64,000 nucleotides of DNA from Strobilurus pachycystidiatus (GCA_019915135.1 JAHLMK010000012.1:62001-126000), one strand, 5' to 3'; counted from the stretch's first letter, positions 33,701 to 43,410 are shown. Notes: a model not told the origin generated them from the sequence alone. Program-made: numbers and translations.

Positions 33701-34284
33701 GGATGAAGGATTCGTTCAACATCTACCTGAAGGATAGGGTGAGGGGAGGTCTAGGGGAGCTAGTCAACCTATGGGGGAGGTTGGAGCTTCATTTGGGAGC
33801 GGATGCAGAGGGAAAGGGTTCGGGCTATGGAACTGCCAGCAGACCAGAAGAGATTGGGCAGTGGCAGAAGTATGGGCGTAAAGCTAACGCCCCCCCCTCT
33901 TTGAAGGCGAAGACGTTCGGGGATGCTCTGAAGAAATGGTGGATCGCCCTCAACCCCAATTGGAGAAAGGGCGATGATGGGGAGGTGGTTGCAGGGGGTG
34001 AGGTCGAGGATGAGTGGGGGAAGCTTCCTGCCAAGGGAAAGAACGGCATCTTTCTTCTCTTATTGGCGGTGGCGTGGTGGGGAGAGGCGGTGGAGGTGGA
34101 GGAGGGGGATCTGAAGGAGTGGGAGGGCATGGTTGCTGATATGAGATGGGTATTTGACAAGATGCTGCAGTCCCCCCCACCCCCACTGCCTGCTGTCAAG
34201 AGTGCTGGTAGGAAGCGGGGTTCCATTGGCGCTCCCTCCTCTGTCCCAGCTCCTTCTGCTAAAAGACCTCGACGCACTGTGTAA
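30754..34284 (+). pseudogene. KDZ companion gene (897 codons) split by a TIR element
   Basis: Exons 30754-31086, 31137-31519, 31573-31820 and 31871-34284; the last carries an insertion at 32671-33346 plus its 8-bp duplication. Leaving those aside the frame runs 2694 nt with no stop. Order of parts: KPIWSDDRIAFLKEWF near the N-terminus, QLRTWFNNAIAHK, ARVVQPLLESLSLATGY, a strongly charged linker (EDEDEGEGDEDEDRPAKKKK), a Pro/Ala-rich region, and a C-terminal domain with WMKDSFNIYLKDRV, KWWIALNPNWRKGDD, GKNGIFLLLLAVAWWGEAV and MRWVFDKML. This is an expanded Agaricomycete family commonly near KDZ genes; the relic at 5238-8546 is another member. Biochemical role unknown. With the insertion the product would stop after GHREPWL at 32685. 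Confidence 0.85.
32671..33346. mobile_element. 676-bp TIR element in the companion gene
   Basis: Flanked by a perfect 8-bp duplication, GTCATAGG at 32663-32670 and 33347-33354. The ends are long imperfect inverted repeats: CTGGCTGTAGCCAGAAGAA with CTGATTTATC on the left (32705-32735) has its complement at 33286-33316, with nested TGGCTGTAGCCA palindromes. The interior is AT-rich and includes a short run of CCCTAA-like units (33052-33080). It is non-coding and hAT-like by target size; its ends differ from the TAGA-type MITEs elsewhere. Confidence 0.88.
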
Positions 34285-34449
34285 TTACCTCTCTCATGCT
34301 GTACTTATAGTCTATTGATAGTCTGAAGAACCATTTTATGCTGGATAATATTGTGTGCCGCCTGGGTTTTATTGTGCGCCACATTATCATGAGGTTGCCG
34401 TGATGCCGGCGATAAGCTAAGAACTTATGTCGGCATATACGGCAGAGAG

Positions 34450-34597
34450 ACATAGTCACCCCAGCCGAGCAGCCGGTACATCTTCCAAGGAAGCCCATAA
34501 TATATTACGGACTCCCTTGATACATGTCGTGATATAATACAATGAGGGCGATGACAGGTTCTCATCCTAATATACATTATTAGTACAGCTATGGCTG
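34450..34597 (-). repeat. Right TIR of the KDZ transposon
   Basis: Complementary to 21183-21330. The outer end read inward is CAGCCATAGCTGTACTAATA. The strongest shared block lies at 34530-34550. Confidence 0.85.
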
Positions 34598-34604
34598 TCC
34601 CCCT

Positions 34605-35515
34605 GCAAACGTACCATTGGATACGACCTTACGAGAAGCCAGCGCAACCAGGTTGCGGACTCTCTCCGTCATTTCGACACCTCAGGGAAACCCTAGCAAA
34701 CTAAGTAACATACGCGCCCACATCCGGATCACTCGGTCCGACTACAGGGAAGCCCGAAGGAATACTCTCGCCACATCACCTACCGAACTCGCTCGTACGA
34801 GTCTAGACTCAGCAGGGCGGTCGACCACCGTAGGAGAAAGGCGCGCCCGACCGTCTCCGCTCGGCCGAGGACCTTTCCCGATCGCCCGCCCCTCGCACAA
34901 CTATGTTCACGAGGGCTCTCTCCTCTGGTAGAGCTGGCTGGCGCTTCTTGAGAAGAAGCACCACGCGCTCCCATGATACCGCCCGCCCTATCGCGCCCAT
35001 CGCCATCGATTCCGCCTCGCGACCGCATGGGTGAATCCCGCCGCTGATCGGCATTGACTCCCGCCGCGTCGGCTGACAACCCGCCATCGCCGGATAGGCC
35101 TGGGTCGTTTACGCTTTTAGCCGGAACCTTGAAGAAGGTTCTCAATGTTTGGAGAATGAGTCAGGAGCGCCCTTTTGGGTAGATGGCGGGACAGCGCGGT
35201 CCCGCCGCCCGACGTATAAATACAGCGCTATCATACTTGTAAAACCTTAGAGTGGACTTTACGTTTAACCATCCCGTTCTTCGTCCTCGTCCCCGTCTCC
35301 TCATCCAAACAGACCGTCCTCTTAAGATATCGACCGGGTCGATCTCTAAAGTGAACGACCTCTCGCGAGAACAGACCAATAGACGACTCGGGGAGTCCGT
35401 CTGATTGACATCTCGACCCTCGCTCGTGTTGATTCCTGCCGGCGGAACACCCTCGATCTCGATAGACGGCCCGACCTACTTAGGATCCTAGGACGGACGC
35501 TAACAATAAGTCCAC
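34605..35515 (+). repeat. 5' LTR of copy 1, second part
   Basis: Resumes the LTR exactly where the KDZ transposon interrupts it and ends GGACGCTAACA. Matches 38354-39245 apart from a deletion of about 12 bp in the 3' LTR near 39057 and scattered substitutions. Confidence 0.9.
35211..35222 (+). promoter_or_regulatory. LTR TATA box
   Basis: GACGTATAAATA lies in the LTR about 300 bp before its end, with a pyrimidine-rich leader downstream. The same motif is present in the 3' LTR (38959-38970) and, inverted, in the second element copy (about 59561-59572 and 63317-63328). Confidence 0.7.
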
Positions 35516-35549
35516 TCTCTACTATCGCTCCCAGGAATAACACGCCACG

Positions 35550-35930
35550 ATGAACCACCTCGAATTAGCGGGCGCTGTAACGACCGCAATCGCCCTCGCA
35601 CTCCTGGGGAGATGCGTCTGGCTACTGGAGACCAGGCTGAAGGGTGGGGATCGGGGATCCTCACCGCTTCAGAGGAACAACCACCTCATAACCCCGTCCC
35701 GCCCCTTCCTCCCGAGGCCCCCTACCATCAATCCCGTCCGAGTACGACGCGATGTAGATCAAGTCGCGGAACGCGTCCTCCACTCGTTCCGTACGCACCC
35801 ACCCGTCCCGCGTCACATTGGAAACCCCCCTCGTCCAAGGAACCAGCAAGCGATCACCACGGAATGCTTCCAGTGTCGACGTGTGGGACACTATCGACGG
35901 AACTGCCCCCAGCTCCCCCTTCGAACCTAG
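35550..35930 (+). CDS. Gag-like CCHC zinc-knuckle ORF (126 aa)
   Basis: ATG at 35550, 34 bp after the 5' LTR. A hydrophobic N-terminal stretch (AGAVTTAIALALLGRCVWLL) is followed by an Arg/Pro-rich region and a zinc knuckle C-x2-C-x4-H-x4-C (CFQCRRVGHYRRNC) near the C-terminus. The protein is far shorter than a normal gag and lacks a recognisable capsid domain. The second element copy has a same-length ORF at 62612-62992 (-). It could bind the element's RNA. The hydrophobic start is unusual for gag. Confidence 0.6.
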   Translation: MNHLELAGAVTTAIALALLGRCVWLLETRLKGGDRGSSPLQRNNHLITPSRPFLPRPPTINPVRVRRDVDQVAERVLHSFRTHPPVPRHIGNPPRPRNQQAITTECFQCRRVGHYRRNCPQLPLRT

Positions 35931-36051
35931 ACGAGCGGAACGACCACGAACTTATCATTCAAACGGACACATATAACTACTACGGAAAATCGCTATAGGA
36001 CACCCAAACAAATGACCTGATCATACACCAAAGATCAACACACGAACCTCC

Positions 36052-37524
36052 TCACACTCGACGATGAGGCAGAAAGGGGAAACTCTGAGAAGGGCGTGGC
36101 GCCTTCCGGGGACCCCGAGGAGGACAAAACTCCGACCGAGAATGATACTCGGGAAGTTCGTCAAACGCTGCATCGCCCTCCCCAGTCCCATGAAGCGGAC
36201 AAACCCAGGAGAACCTCTTCCCCTCCATCGACTTCCCCGTCTCGAAGTAATGGCCGGTGTAATACGCCTCCGGGAACTCATAGTTCACATCGCGAAGGAA
36301 GCGTTGAGTGCGCAAGTGCCACTCGTAACCACCCCGACTATCCCCAATAGCAACACAAGCTCGGAGCGCATCTCGAGCCTCACGAGAGGATCGTAGGACC
36401 AAAGCCAGCGAGCACAGAACCCCCCGAGTTCGACAGCACACACAGGCAAAACTCCCCGCCTTCCACGCCCACTGGTCCAGACGAAAGAAACACGGATGAC
36501 TTTCGGGTTGGCCCGACTGGGAGCAGGAGCGACAGTCTTGTTCGGGGAACAAGCGGACCTCATAGGGTACTGGATCTGCGGCGGCCACAAACGTCTCGAC
36601 CTCCGAAATCTAGAAGGCAAAGAATTCAGCAAAAGACATACGACGAACTATATGAAGAGGGAAACACACCGTCTCTTCGAACTCGGGGAGTTCGAGGGAT
36701 GGTGCCAAAGATCGCGAGTCCGTCTCCAACGAAGGCGTCGAGTCCACGCCCCAAGAAATCGCATCGTCATCCTCGTACGATGCCTCGAACCAGTCCAAAG
36801 ACTTGGGCTCTACGACGACCGATGGCACAACAAGAGAAGGCTCGGCGACGGGGCGGACAACGCTAAGCTGGGTCGGCCTCATGGAAAAACGAGGAGGATC
36901 CCATTGCCCCTCGAAAGCGTCGTCCCCTTCCGACGGTTCGTACGCCAGGGAAGCGAAGACCGGGGGGTCCTCCCTCTCCCAACAAGTGACCTGAAGGATG
37001 GACAGGTCCAGGGGATGAGAATCCGAGTCCCACCAGTGAAGAGCCTCGGCGAAAATCCCCTCGGTAACGCCTAGGTCGAACATCAGGTCCAGTTGGACAA
37101 CGCACTTCAGGCAGATGACTACGTCTCGGAGCTCTGGACGAGCCCAGAGGATACAACCCCAAGCTCGTAGCTCTGCCGTCACACGACACAGGGATTCCTA
37201 TCCAAAGAAGTAAAGAATCAGAGCACGCCCGAGGACCCCTCGACGACCAGCACGCACCAACGGGACCCGAATCTCCGCCCAGCGTTCCAACGCTGGGACG
37301 TCCGACCCATCTACGACCGCGTCGCATAGGATCCCCGACTGGACCGCTAGAGAAATCAAGAGCGCAGGCCCTGCCAGCGCATCATGAATCTCGTCCTTCG
37401 CCGCCTCCGTAATATGTGACAACTGCCGCGGGATGGCCACGTCCAGGAGCTCCGCGCCTAGCCAGAAGTGGGACAAGGTGGGATCGACAGCGACTGGCTT
37501 GGAAGGGTTGGAGGAAACGGACAT
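36052..37524 (-). CDS. Antisense 491-codon frame with two in-frame UAG stops
   Basis: One continuous minus-strand frame from an ATG in a near-ideal context (GCCGCCATGT) at 37524 to a TGA at 36052, interrupted only by TAG at 37198-37200 and TAG at 36610-36612. The three segments are 108, 195 and 186 codons long. Segment 1 is helical (HFWLGAELLDVAIPRQLSHI). Segment 2 is acidic and Pro/Ser-rich (EPSEGDDAFEG). Segment 3 holds a Cys cluster (CRSCSQSGQPESHPC ... CVCCRTRGVLC) and an aromatic tail. The second copy (61018-62490, +) has the same length and both TAG codons at the same places. It may be a damaged ancestral gene, or its expression may use readthrough. No known family recognised. Confidence 0.55.
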
Positions 37525-37587
37525 GGCGGCAGCGATACGGGCGAAACGAACGAAGGCGGGCGGGTGGCGACTTCGCAGCCCCGTCCT

Positions 37588-37603
37588 CCCTTTAAAAGGG
37601 CGT
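37588..37603 (-). promoter_or_regulatory. TATA-like box of the antisense frame
   Basis: GCCCTTTTAAAGGG on the minus strand, about 65 bp upstream of the ATG at 37524. The equivalent CCCTTTTTAAAGGG sits upstream of 61018 in the other copy. It suggests expression independent of the LTR. Confidence 0.5.
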
Positions 37604-38149
37604 CAGACTTGGGTAACGAAGGGTCGATTCGATTCTGGAAAGGCGGCGGCCTCAGGGAGGACCGTCGACAGCTACGACGAAAACATGAGGACAAACGACC
37701 GCGAGGCGGGACCGGTTGTACCTCGCAGAAGAGCGAGGCTCTGAGATTGGGTGGCAGCCGCAGACCCCCGAAACACCGAAAGCGAATAGGAGAACACGAT
37801 CGCATCGTTCCCCCAGAACTGGGATCGCCGAATTTAGGACGAATCGACACCCAAATACTAGGCGATCGCCACACAACGGGAACATATCTTACCCGACAGA
37901 TCGATCTATCATTTCACAACCATTCATAGGGACTCGCCTGTCCTGGTCCTCGAGTTTTCGAAAAGATTTCTTAGACGCACGATTAGCGCAGAAGGTGGCG
38001 CAGGTATTCACTCTGTGCCACACCCCGCCTGTCCCGGTCCCGAATTCCCGGTTCTCAAAGCGTCGATCGGTGATATCGATCGCCGAGAGGACCGGGCTCC
38101 GCGCAAGCGAATGGATTTGTCCTTTGCGATTCTTGGGGACAAGAATCTT

Positions 38150-38162
38150 GAAGAGGAGATAT
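38150..38162 (+). other. Polypurine tract of LTR element copy 1
   Basis: GAAGAGGAGATAT directly before the 3' LTR, the position expected for plus-strand DNA priming. Its complement abuts the LTR in the second copy at 60370-60382. Confidence 0.65.
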
Positions 38163-39245
38163 TGTTATGATCTTGGTCCGGGTGTCCGACAGGCACAAGG
38201 CCTTGCCATCCTCCTGGTTCCCGAAAGGTCGTCTGAAACCCCTCGGGGCGCTCGAGGAGCGTACCCGCGGGCAAAGTCTATATCTTGTTCCACCACGAAC
38301 TCCGTTCACGGATATCATCTCCGCGGAAGCACCGTCTTCCTCCCTCCCCCTGCAAACGTACCATTGGATACGACCTTACGAGAAGCCAGCGCAACCAGGT
38401 TGCGGACTCTCTCCGTCATTTCGACACCTCAGGGAAACCCTAGCAAACTAAGTAACATACGCGCCCACATCCGGATCACTCGGTCCGACTACAGGGAAGC
38501 CCGAAGGAATACTCTCGCCACATCACCTACCGAACTCGCTCGTACGAGTCTAGACTCAGCAGGGCGGTCGACCACCGTAGGAGAAAGGCGCGCCCGACCG
38601 TCTCCGCTCGGCCGAGGACCTTTCCCGATCGCCCGCCCCTCGCACAACTATGTTCACGAGGGCTCTCTCCTCTGGTAGAGCTGGCTGGCGCTTCTTGAGA
38701 AGAAGCACCACGCGCTCCCATGATACCGCCCGCCCTATCGCGCCCATCGCCATCGATTCCGCCTCGCGACCGCATGGGTGAATCCCGCCGCTGATCGGCA
38801 TTGACTCCCGCCGCGTCGGCTGACAACCCGCCATCGCCGGATAGGCCTGGGTCGTTTACGCTTTTAGCCGGAACCTTGAAGAAGGTTCTCGATGTTTGGA
38901 GAATGAGTCAGGAGCGCCCTTTTGGGTAGATGGCGGGACAGCGCGGTCCCGCCGCCCGACGTATAAATACAGCGCTATCATACTTGTAAAACCTTAGAGT
39001 GGACTTTACGTTTAACCATCCCGTTCTTTGTCCTCGTCCCCGTCTCCTCATCCAAACACTCTTAAGATATCGACCGGGTCGATCTCTAAAGTGAACGACC
39101 TCTCGCGAGAACAGACCAATAGACGACTCGGGGAGTCCGTCTGATTGACATCTCGACCCTCGCTCGTGTTGATTCCTGCCGGCGGAACACCCTCGATCTC
39201 GATAGACGGCCCGACCTACTTAGGATCCTAGGACGGACGCTAACA
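38163..39245 (+). repeat. 3' LTR of copy 1
   Basis: 1083 bp, TGTTATGATC ... GCTAACA. It has the same ends as the 5' LTR and as the LTRs of the copy at 59281. Confidence 0.93.
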
Positions 39246-39843
39246 CGTTCTTCTCAATCGCATCCCACACCAACTCAATACTGTGTTGCCTTGGTTTTGG
39301 ATAGAGCATCAGCGGGAACAGGATCAGGTGGAAGACGTCCTTCAAGCCAGCTTTTGGACAGAAGTGGGAGCAGAGGAAAGTCAGGTGTGCTTTGAGCACG
39401 GGCTTCAAGTTTTGGATGAGATTCAAGAGTTGCGTCAGATACGTTGTGAAGTGGTCGAAGAGAACGGGGTACAATCACTGCAGGTTTGGAGTACAGCGCG
39501 TTGAGGACCAATGAATTGGAGTCTTGAGTCCTAGCAAGAAGCGCCAAGCAGGCAGACTCCTAAAACGTTGTGAGTGCAAGATGACATGACGTTCAAAGCC
39601 GAGCATACCCTGTCAACTCCAGACAGAGCATTCTGCTCAAGTTCGCTGAGCCAATTCTTTGTCGCAATGATGCGTACTTTAGAGTCGGCACTAGTGGCAG
39701 CAACGAGCATGTCGGCACTGTCCTTGTCGTTGGCTGCCTCATAAGATTGATTCTGGGACAGAATGACAATATGTCGCCCAGTCAAATAAATTACATACCA
39801 TTGACAAAGAAACGATCAACTGCTCAAGGCTGCTCTGCAATTC
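39246..39843 (-). pseudogene. UTP10-like relic, middle segment
   Basis: Minus-strand exons: SSLEQLIVSLSM (about 39810), an intron, DKDSADMLVAATSADSKVRI ... NWLSELEQNALSGVDR, an intron (GTATGC ... TTTTAG), then ESACLALLARTQDSNSLVLN and LYSKPAVIVP. Here a one-base frame change (about 39465) leads into VLFDHFTTYLTQLLNLIQNL, CPKAGLKDVFHLILFPLMLY and PKPRQHSIELVWDAIEKN, which ends at the LTR element. The order and spacing match fungal UTP10 HEAT-repeat sequence and continue on the other side of the LTR element at 20993. The frameshift supports a pseudogene. A solo LTR bounds the right end. Confidence 0.68.
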
Positions 39844-40735
39844 TGTTACGACCTGATCCCGCCGTGACAAGGACTCGCTCACGATGGCGCGTCTCTACGC
39901 TCCAACCATGGCTTTCCTGCGGGCACAACACGCATATCTCCGGAACGCATCCGTCCGGTCGCTTGGGAGGGATTGCGGAGGACCTCGACGGATGCCCCTC
40001 CGTATTGCCCAGAGAGTGAACACCCAGGAGACCCCGTCTCCTGGTGTCGCGCGGCTCATCGGACCCGGTCCGAGATGTGGCGCATTGGGATCCTTCGTTC
40101 GAGGAGTGGGGGGCGATACCGGAGTTACCGAGGGAGGGCATGGGGGGAGCCCTTGCTCAGAGGGAGTCAGAGTATCCGGCAAGGGAATGCGGAAGGAAAC
40201 TTGATAAGGATGAAGTCTGTCTGTCTACTACAAAGAGTGTCTGTATTTATACGTCGTCCTCTTGATGAGTAATTCTCCTTCTCAAAGATTCCGTCGGGAG
40301 CGCTCCCGACGCGTTGGTAGCGATGCGCTGTGGTTGCGCATGGTGCTTTTGATCGAGCGAGGAAGGCGCCCTAGATCGAGCGCCGCTGATTGGACGATGG
40401 GCGGGATAAGGCGGGATAAAGCAGGATAGGGCGGGATGGGGCGGGCCGTCGCCCATGTCATGCGGGACTGATCAGAAGATAGCGATCATTGAGTCATTCC
40501 TCGACCCAATGGGGCATCGCTTGTCCGGAGTGGCGGGGATCGGGGGGGACGGCCGACGGATGTGACGTTGGTCCGGCTAGCGAGGCGCGGCGAGGCGCGT
40601 AGTGATCTGATCGTGTCCCATCGGCAACTCCCGTGATAGCGCGACATGTTCTTTGGGATAAGTTCTTTCTTATGTGGCGCGCCCAATCTATAGTTCGTGC
40701 GCGATCTCGTGACAGGTCCGCGCCAAGTCATGACA
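39844..40735 (-). mobile_element. Solo LTR with AATTC duplication
   Basis: 892 bp, TGTTACGACC ... GTCATGACA, flanked by a perfect 5-bp duplication AATTC (39839-39843 and 40736-40740). A TATA box read on the minus strand (GACGTATAAATACAG, about 40243-40257) gives the orientation. There is no internal region, so it is the product of LTR-LTR recombination. It splits an exon of the UTP10-like relic (SETNKE|LQSSLEQ). Confidence 0.88.
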
Positions 40736-40957
40736 AATTCTTTGTTAGTTTCGGAAACGACGTTGATAGCATTGTGGAGGATGGCGGGGTAGCGTTGATG
40801 TACATGCTGCAGCAGACGACGCGAGGGAAGCACAACGTCAGAGGTGTCTACTGCCAACGTGAGGAGGTATCCGGTCAACTGTTTGATTGTCGCTTTGGGT
40901 GCATTCGGGGAAATGAGAAGGCTCTCAGGGATTTTGACGGCCGAGGTGACATCCAAT
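40736..40957 (-). pseudogene. UTP10-like relic, upstream exon
   Basis: Minus-strand exon beginning after an acceptor (ATACTTCAG) at 40958: LDVTSAVKIPESLLISPNAP, TIKQLTGYLLTLAVDTSDVV, LQHVHQRYPAILHNAINVVS, ETNKE. The reading continues across the solo LTR into the middle segment. Farther upstream (41000-41500) I could not identify reliable exons; an open frame on the same strand at 41081-41500 has no clear relation to UTP10. Confidence 0.6.
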
Positions 40958-41597
40958 CTGAAGTATACGTTAGAGACAACAATTGTCACATAGCGCCGGG
41001 TGTGAGCCACACAACAACATGTCCTCGGCTGGTGGGGGACAACTGCTGAATTGCGCTGAGGAAATGCGACTGAGATCTGCTTAGCTGCCAGCAGTAGATG
41101 CAACACCACTGCGCAAAACACTGCAATCGGGAAACATATAGTGAGTGTGCGTCGTGGGGAGGTGTACACGCGTAACAATGGGAGACTCAGAGGGTGCGGA
41201 AGCCTCGGAGCGATGGGAGCAAACAAAAACGAGCGTGGCGTATTTGGCAGGGAATAGACATTTCCACTCGCCTGAGAGAGACGCGGACGTCGTCGGGAGG
41301 GAAAGATGCTGGGGATGCCGCTGCTCGTCACTGGCAGGATGCCCAGCGCAAAGTACGGTCTGCTCCATAAAAATCAGCTGGGCACTCCATTTTCGATGAC
41401 GGAACGCACCCGCTTGAGACACGATTTGTGCTGGTCTTTCTCCCGCTGCGGATGGTGGTGCGCGTAAGGGAATCACTGGCGCAGGGTTAACGTCGGTCAT
41501 GGCGGTGTTGTCGTCAAAAGCAGATGAATGATCTGCTTGGGTCCGGTCCGATCATAGGGCTTCGACATCAACCTCCACCACAACAAGTCCTCTCTTC

Positions 41598-42137
41598 ATG
41601 GCAAGCCCGTCAATCTCTAATTCTGTGGGCTCCTACCAATCCAGTCATCCACCGTCTGCACGTGTTTGGATTGCCACGACTGCTTGCTATAAGATGCGCG
41701 ACGTTGCAGAATACACAACTTTGGAGCAGTGGCAAGGTTTATTTCATCCCGACACCAACACCGACTCCTTCCCACTTCCACAGCTCCTATCAAATGAAGA
41801 CGTCACTCCTTCGTGGCTAAACCCTGGACCACCACAGCTGCAGCCATTGGCCGCGACATTTGCTCATCCGCCTGGCGCAAAAAAGCTACGTGCAACGCCC
41901 CGCAAATCATCATCCAGGCGCAGCGGACGTTCCGCTTTACCAGAAGACGTTGCAGATTGCACACACAAAACTGCCAAAAAGCACCTATGGTCGGCTATCA
42001 CAGCAATAGGAACCGTTGGGCAAGACGTTTGCATCCTCAAAGACGCCGGGACTCCCGTCTGCACCGTTGCGTGCTGCCTGACCTGGTGTGCCAAGCTCCC
42101 GCCGTCGCCCATCGAGGCAGCCCATTCCTTTTGCTAG
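41598..42137 (+). CDS. Unidentified ORF (179 aa), probable exon of a larger gene
   Basis: ATG at 41598. The translation has a structured start (MRDVAEYTTLEQWQGLFHPD), a Pro-rich stretch, a basic run (KKLRATPRKSSSRRSGRS) and a Cys-containing end (VCTVACCLTWCAKL). Downstream at 42264-42430 another coding-like stretch reads WDANHFTIVLDPGKVAV, then a TGA, QAMVEHNTFLEKLERTPKAT, YLD, a TAG and FALMRLYHPEL before a GTATGT donor. The ORF at 42449-43378 (309 codons; Ser/Gly-rich middle, then AQRIAWEWRSENGIKPVTG) may be a further exon. No family recognised, and the gene is probably decayed. Confidence 0.35.
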   Translation: MASPSISNSVGSYQSSHPPSARVWIATTACYKMRDVAEYTTLEQWQGLFHPDTNTDSFPLPQLLSNEDVTPSWLNPGPPQLQPLAATFAHPPGAKKLRATPRKSSSRRSGRSALPEDVADCTHKTAKKHLWSAITAIGTVGQDVCILKDAGTPVCTVACCLTWCAKLPPSPIEAAHSFC

Positions 42138-43410
42138 GCAACACCGACACACACACATGTCATGTCATGCCGTTTGATTGGCGGGTACTTTCACATCTAC
42201 ACACGTCTGATATTTGTTTCCTGTACGTGACAACCTTTTGCTGTTTCTGTAGTCTAATGGTCTACAAGTTGAACCAACACACCACAACAACTGGGATGCA
42301 AACCACTTCACTATTGTTCTTGATCCAGGCAAAGTTGCTGTTTGACAGGCAATGGTGGAACACAATACATTCCTCGAGAAGCTGGAAAGAACACCCAAAG
42401 CAACCTATTTGGACTAGTTTGCATTGATGCGACTTTATCATCCAGAACTTGTATGTCCCTGTGTTATTTCCTTCTTCTTCCTGTCTTGAGGGCATTCATA
42501 GCACCAAGGACGCCGTTTTTGTATTCACTTCATTCCTCTGGGTGGGAGGGCCATTGTTGGCGATGATCGGACTGAGCCGTACGCGCGCATGTCAACAATT
42601 ACAGCTTGGACCTTTGCCCATCCGCTTCTCGGCCCTTCTGATTGACGAAGTCGCTTGTTTTGCCACCTTTGCAAGGATTGCGACGCTATATTACCGATGT
42701 TTTCCAACAGAGCCCCAGTGGTATCACGCCGGCCAAGGGAACACATCTTCGGCTGCCTCCTCAAGTTGTAGTATTGGTACGACGAGTACCGGCACAATGG
42801 GCACTGGGACAAATGTGTCCGCTTTCATGGGCCCTTCTCTGCCTGGTCCATCCGGTGCGGGAATGGGGCAGGGTGAAAACGGGCACGACAGCCGCAACGG
42901 CGGCCAAAGCAGCCTCACTAGCTTTGCCCAGCTCTCGCCTGCTCAGCGTATTGCATGGGAGTGGCGTTCTGAAAATGGGATCAAGCCAGTCACGGGCGCC
43001 CACTCCTCGTTGCCTGCACTCGTCAAGGAGACATGTACCGCTTTCCAACCATCCCTCATGCACGCGCTGCTATCTAATTCTCAAATAGAACCTTCCCGAT
43101 CTTTGCCGACACCACCACCTTCTCAGTCACCGAGGCGTTTGACGCCATTGTATGCTTCGAGTGCCAAGACTCCAACCCCCACCTTCTCAACCACCTCCCT
43201 TCTTATTACTGTCGTTGGGTCCGAAGGTCCGAGCATTCCACTGCTCGCAATGTGGAGTTCAAGCAGTGCGGACCACGACAACGGACATTTGACAGAGTGG
43301 CAGGTTGGCAATATGGTGCCACACGGAAAGGTTTTGTCTGACCTTTACCAACTCACGCAATTGAGTGTGTTCAATTGATTTGGAAGGAAGAGAAGCTGTA
43401 CTTCTCGTGT

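Larger units (their letters stand above)
21183..34597. mobile_element. Complete KDZ transposon with TET/JBP and cargo genes
   Basis: 13,415 bp between imperfect inverted ends: left CACCCGTCGATGTAC..., right end read inward CAGCCATAGCTGTAC.... The similarity extends about 145 bp and includes the shared block CCTCATTGTATTATATCACG. The target is an LTR whose TCCCCCT is duplicated at 21176-21182 and 34598-34604 (7 bp perfect; an eighth position differs). Zisupton-type KDZ elements are known to make 8-bp duplications. Inside are six genes in order: KDZ transposase (-), TET/JBP-like oxygenase (-), AT-hook protein (+), 273-aa protein (-), 248-aa protein (+) and a companion gene (+). All reading frames are uninterrupted except the last, which carries a 676-bp TIR element. 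Confidence 0.88.
20994..39245 (+). mobile_element. LTR element copy 1 (LARD-like), carrying a nested KDZ
   Basis: TG...CA LTRs of about 1.09 kb: the 5' LTR is 20994-21182 plus 34605-35515 (split by the KDZ transposon), the 3' LTR is 38163-39245. The internal region is 35516-38162, only 2.65 kb, and holds a CCHC gag-like ORF (+) and a long antisense frame (-), but no reverse transcriptase or integrase. A purine-rich tract before the 3' LTR and a TATA box in the LTR fix the orientation. It lies inside the UTP10-like relic, at an exon-intron boundary. The flanks (CCCAC left, CGTTC right) do not form a target duplication. A second, inverted copy starts at 59281. It is non-autonomous and would need a partner for its enzymes. 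Confidence 0.85.

Noticed and set aside
37716..38678. 320-codon plus ORF running from the internal region into the 3' LTR
   Set aside because: Composition is low-complexity, it crosses the polypurine tract and LTR boundary, and no domain is present; it mirrors the GC-rich antisense sequence.
38163..39245. DIRS or Penelope-type repeats
   Set aside because: TG...CA ends, TATA box and polypurine tract fit a classical LTR; no tyrosine recombinase or GIY-YIG frame is present.
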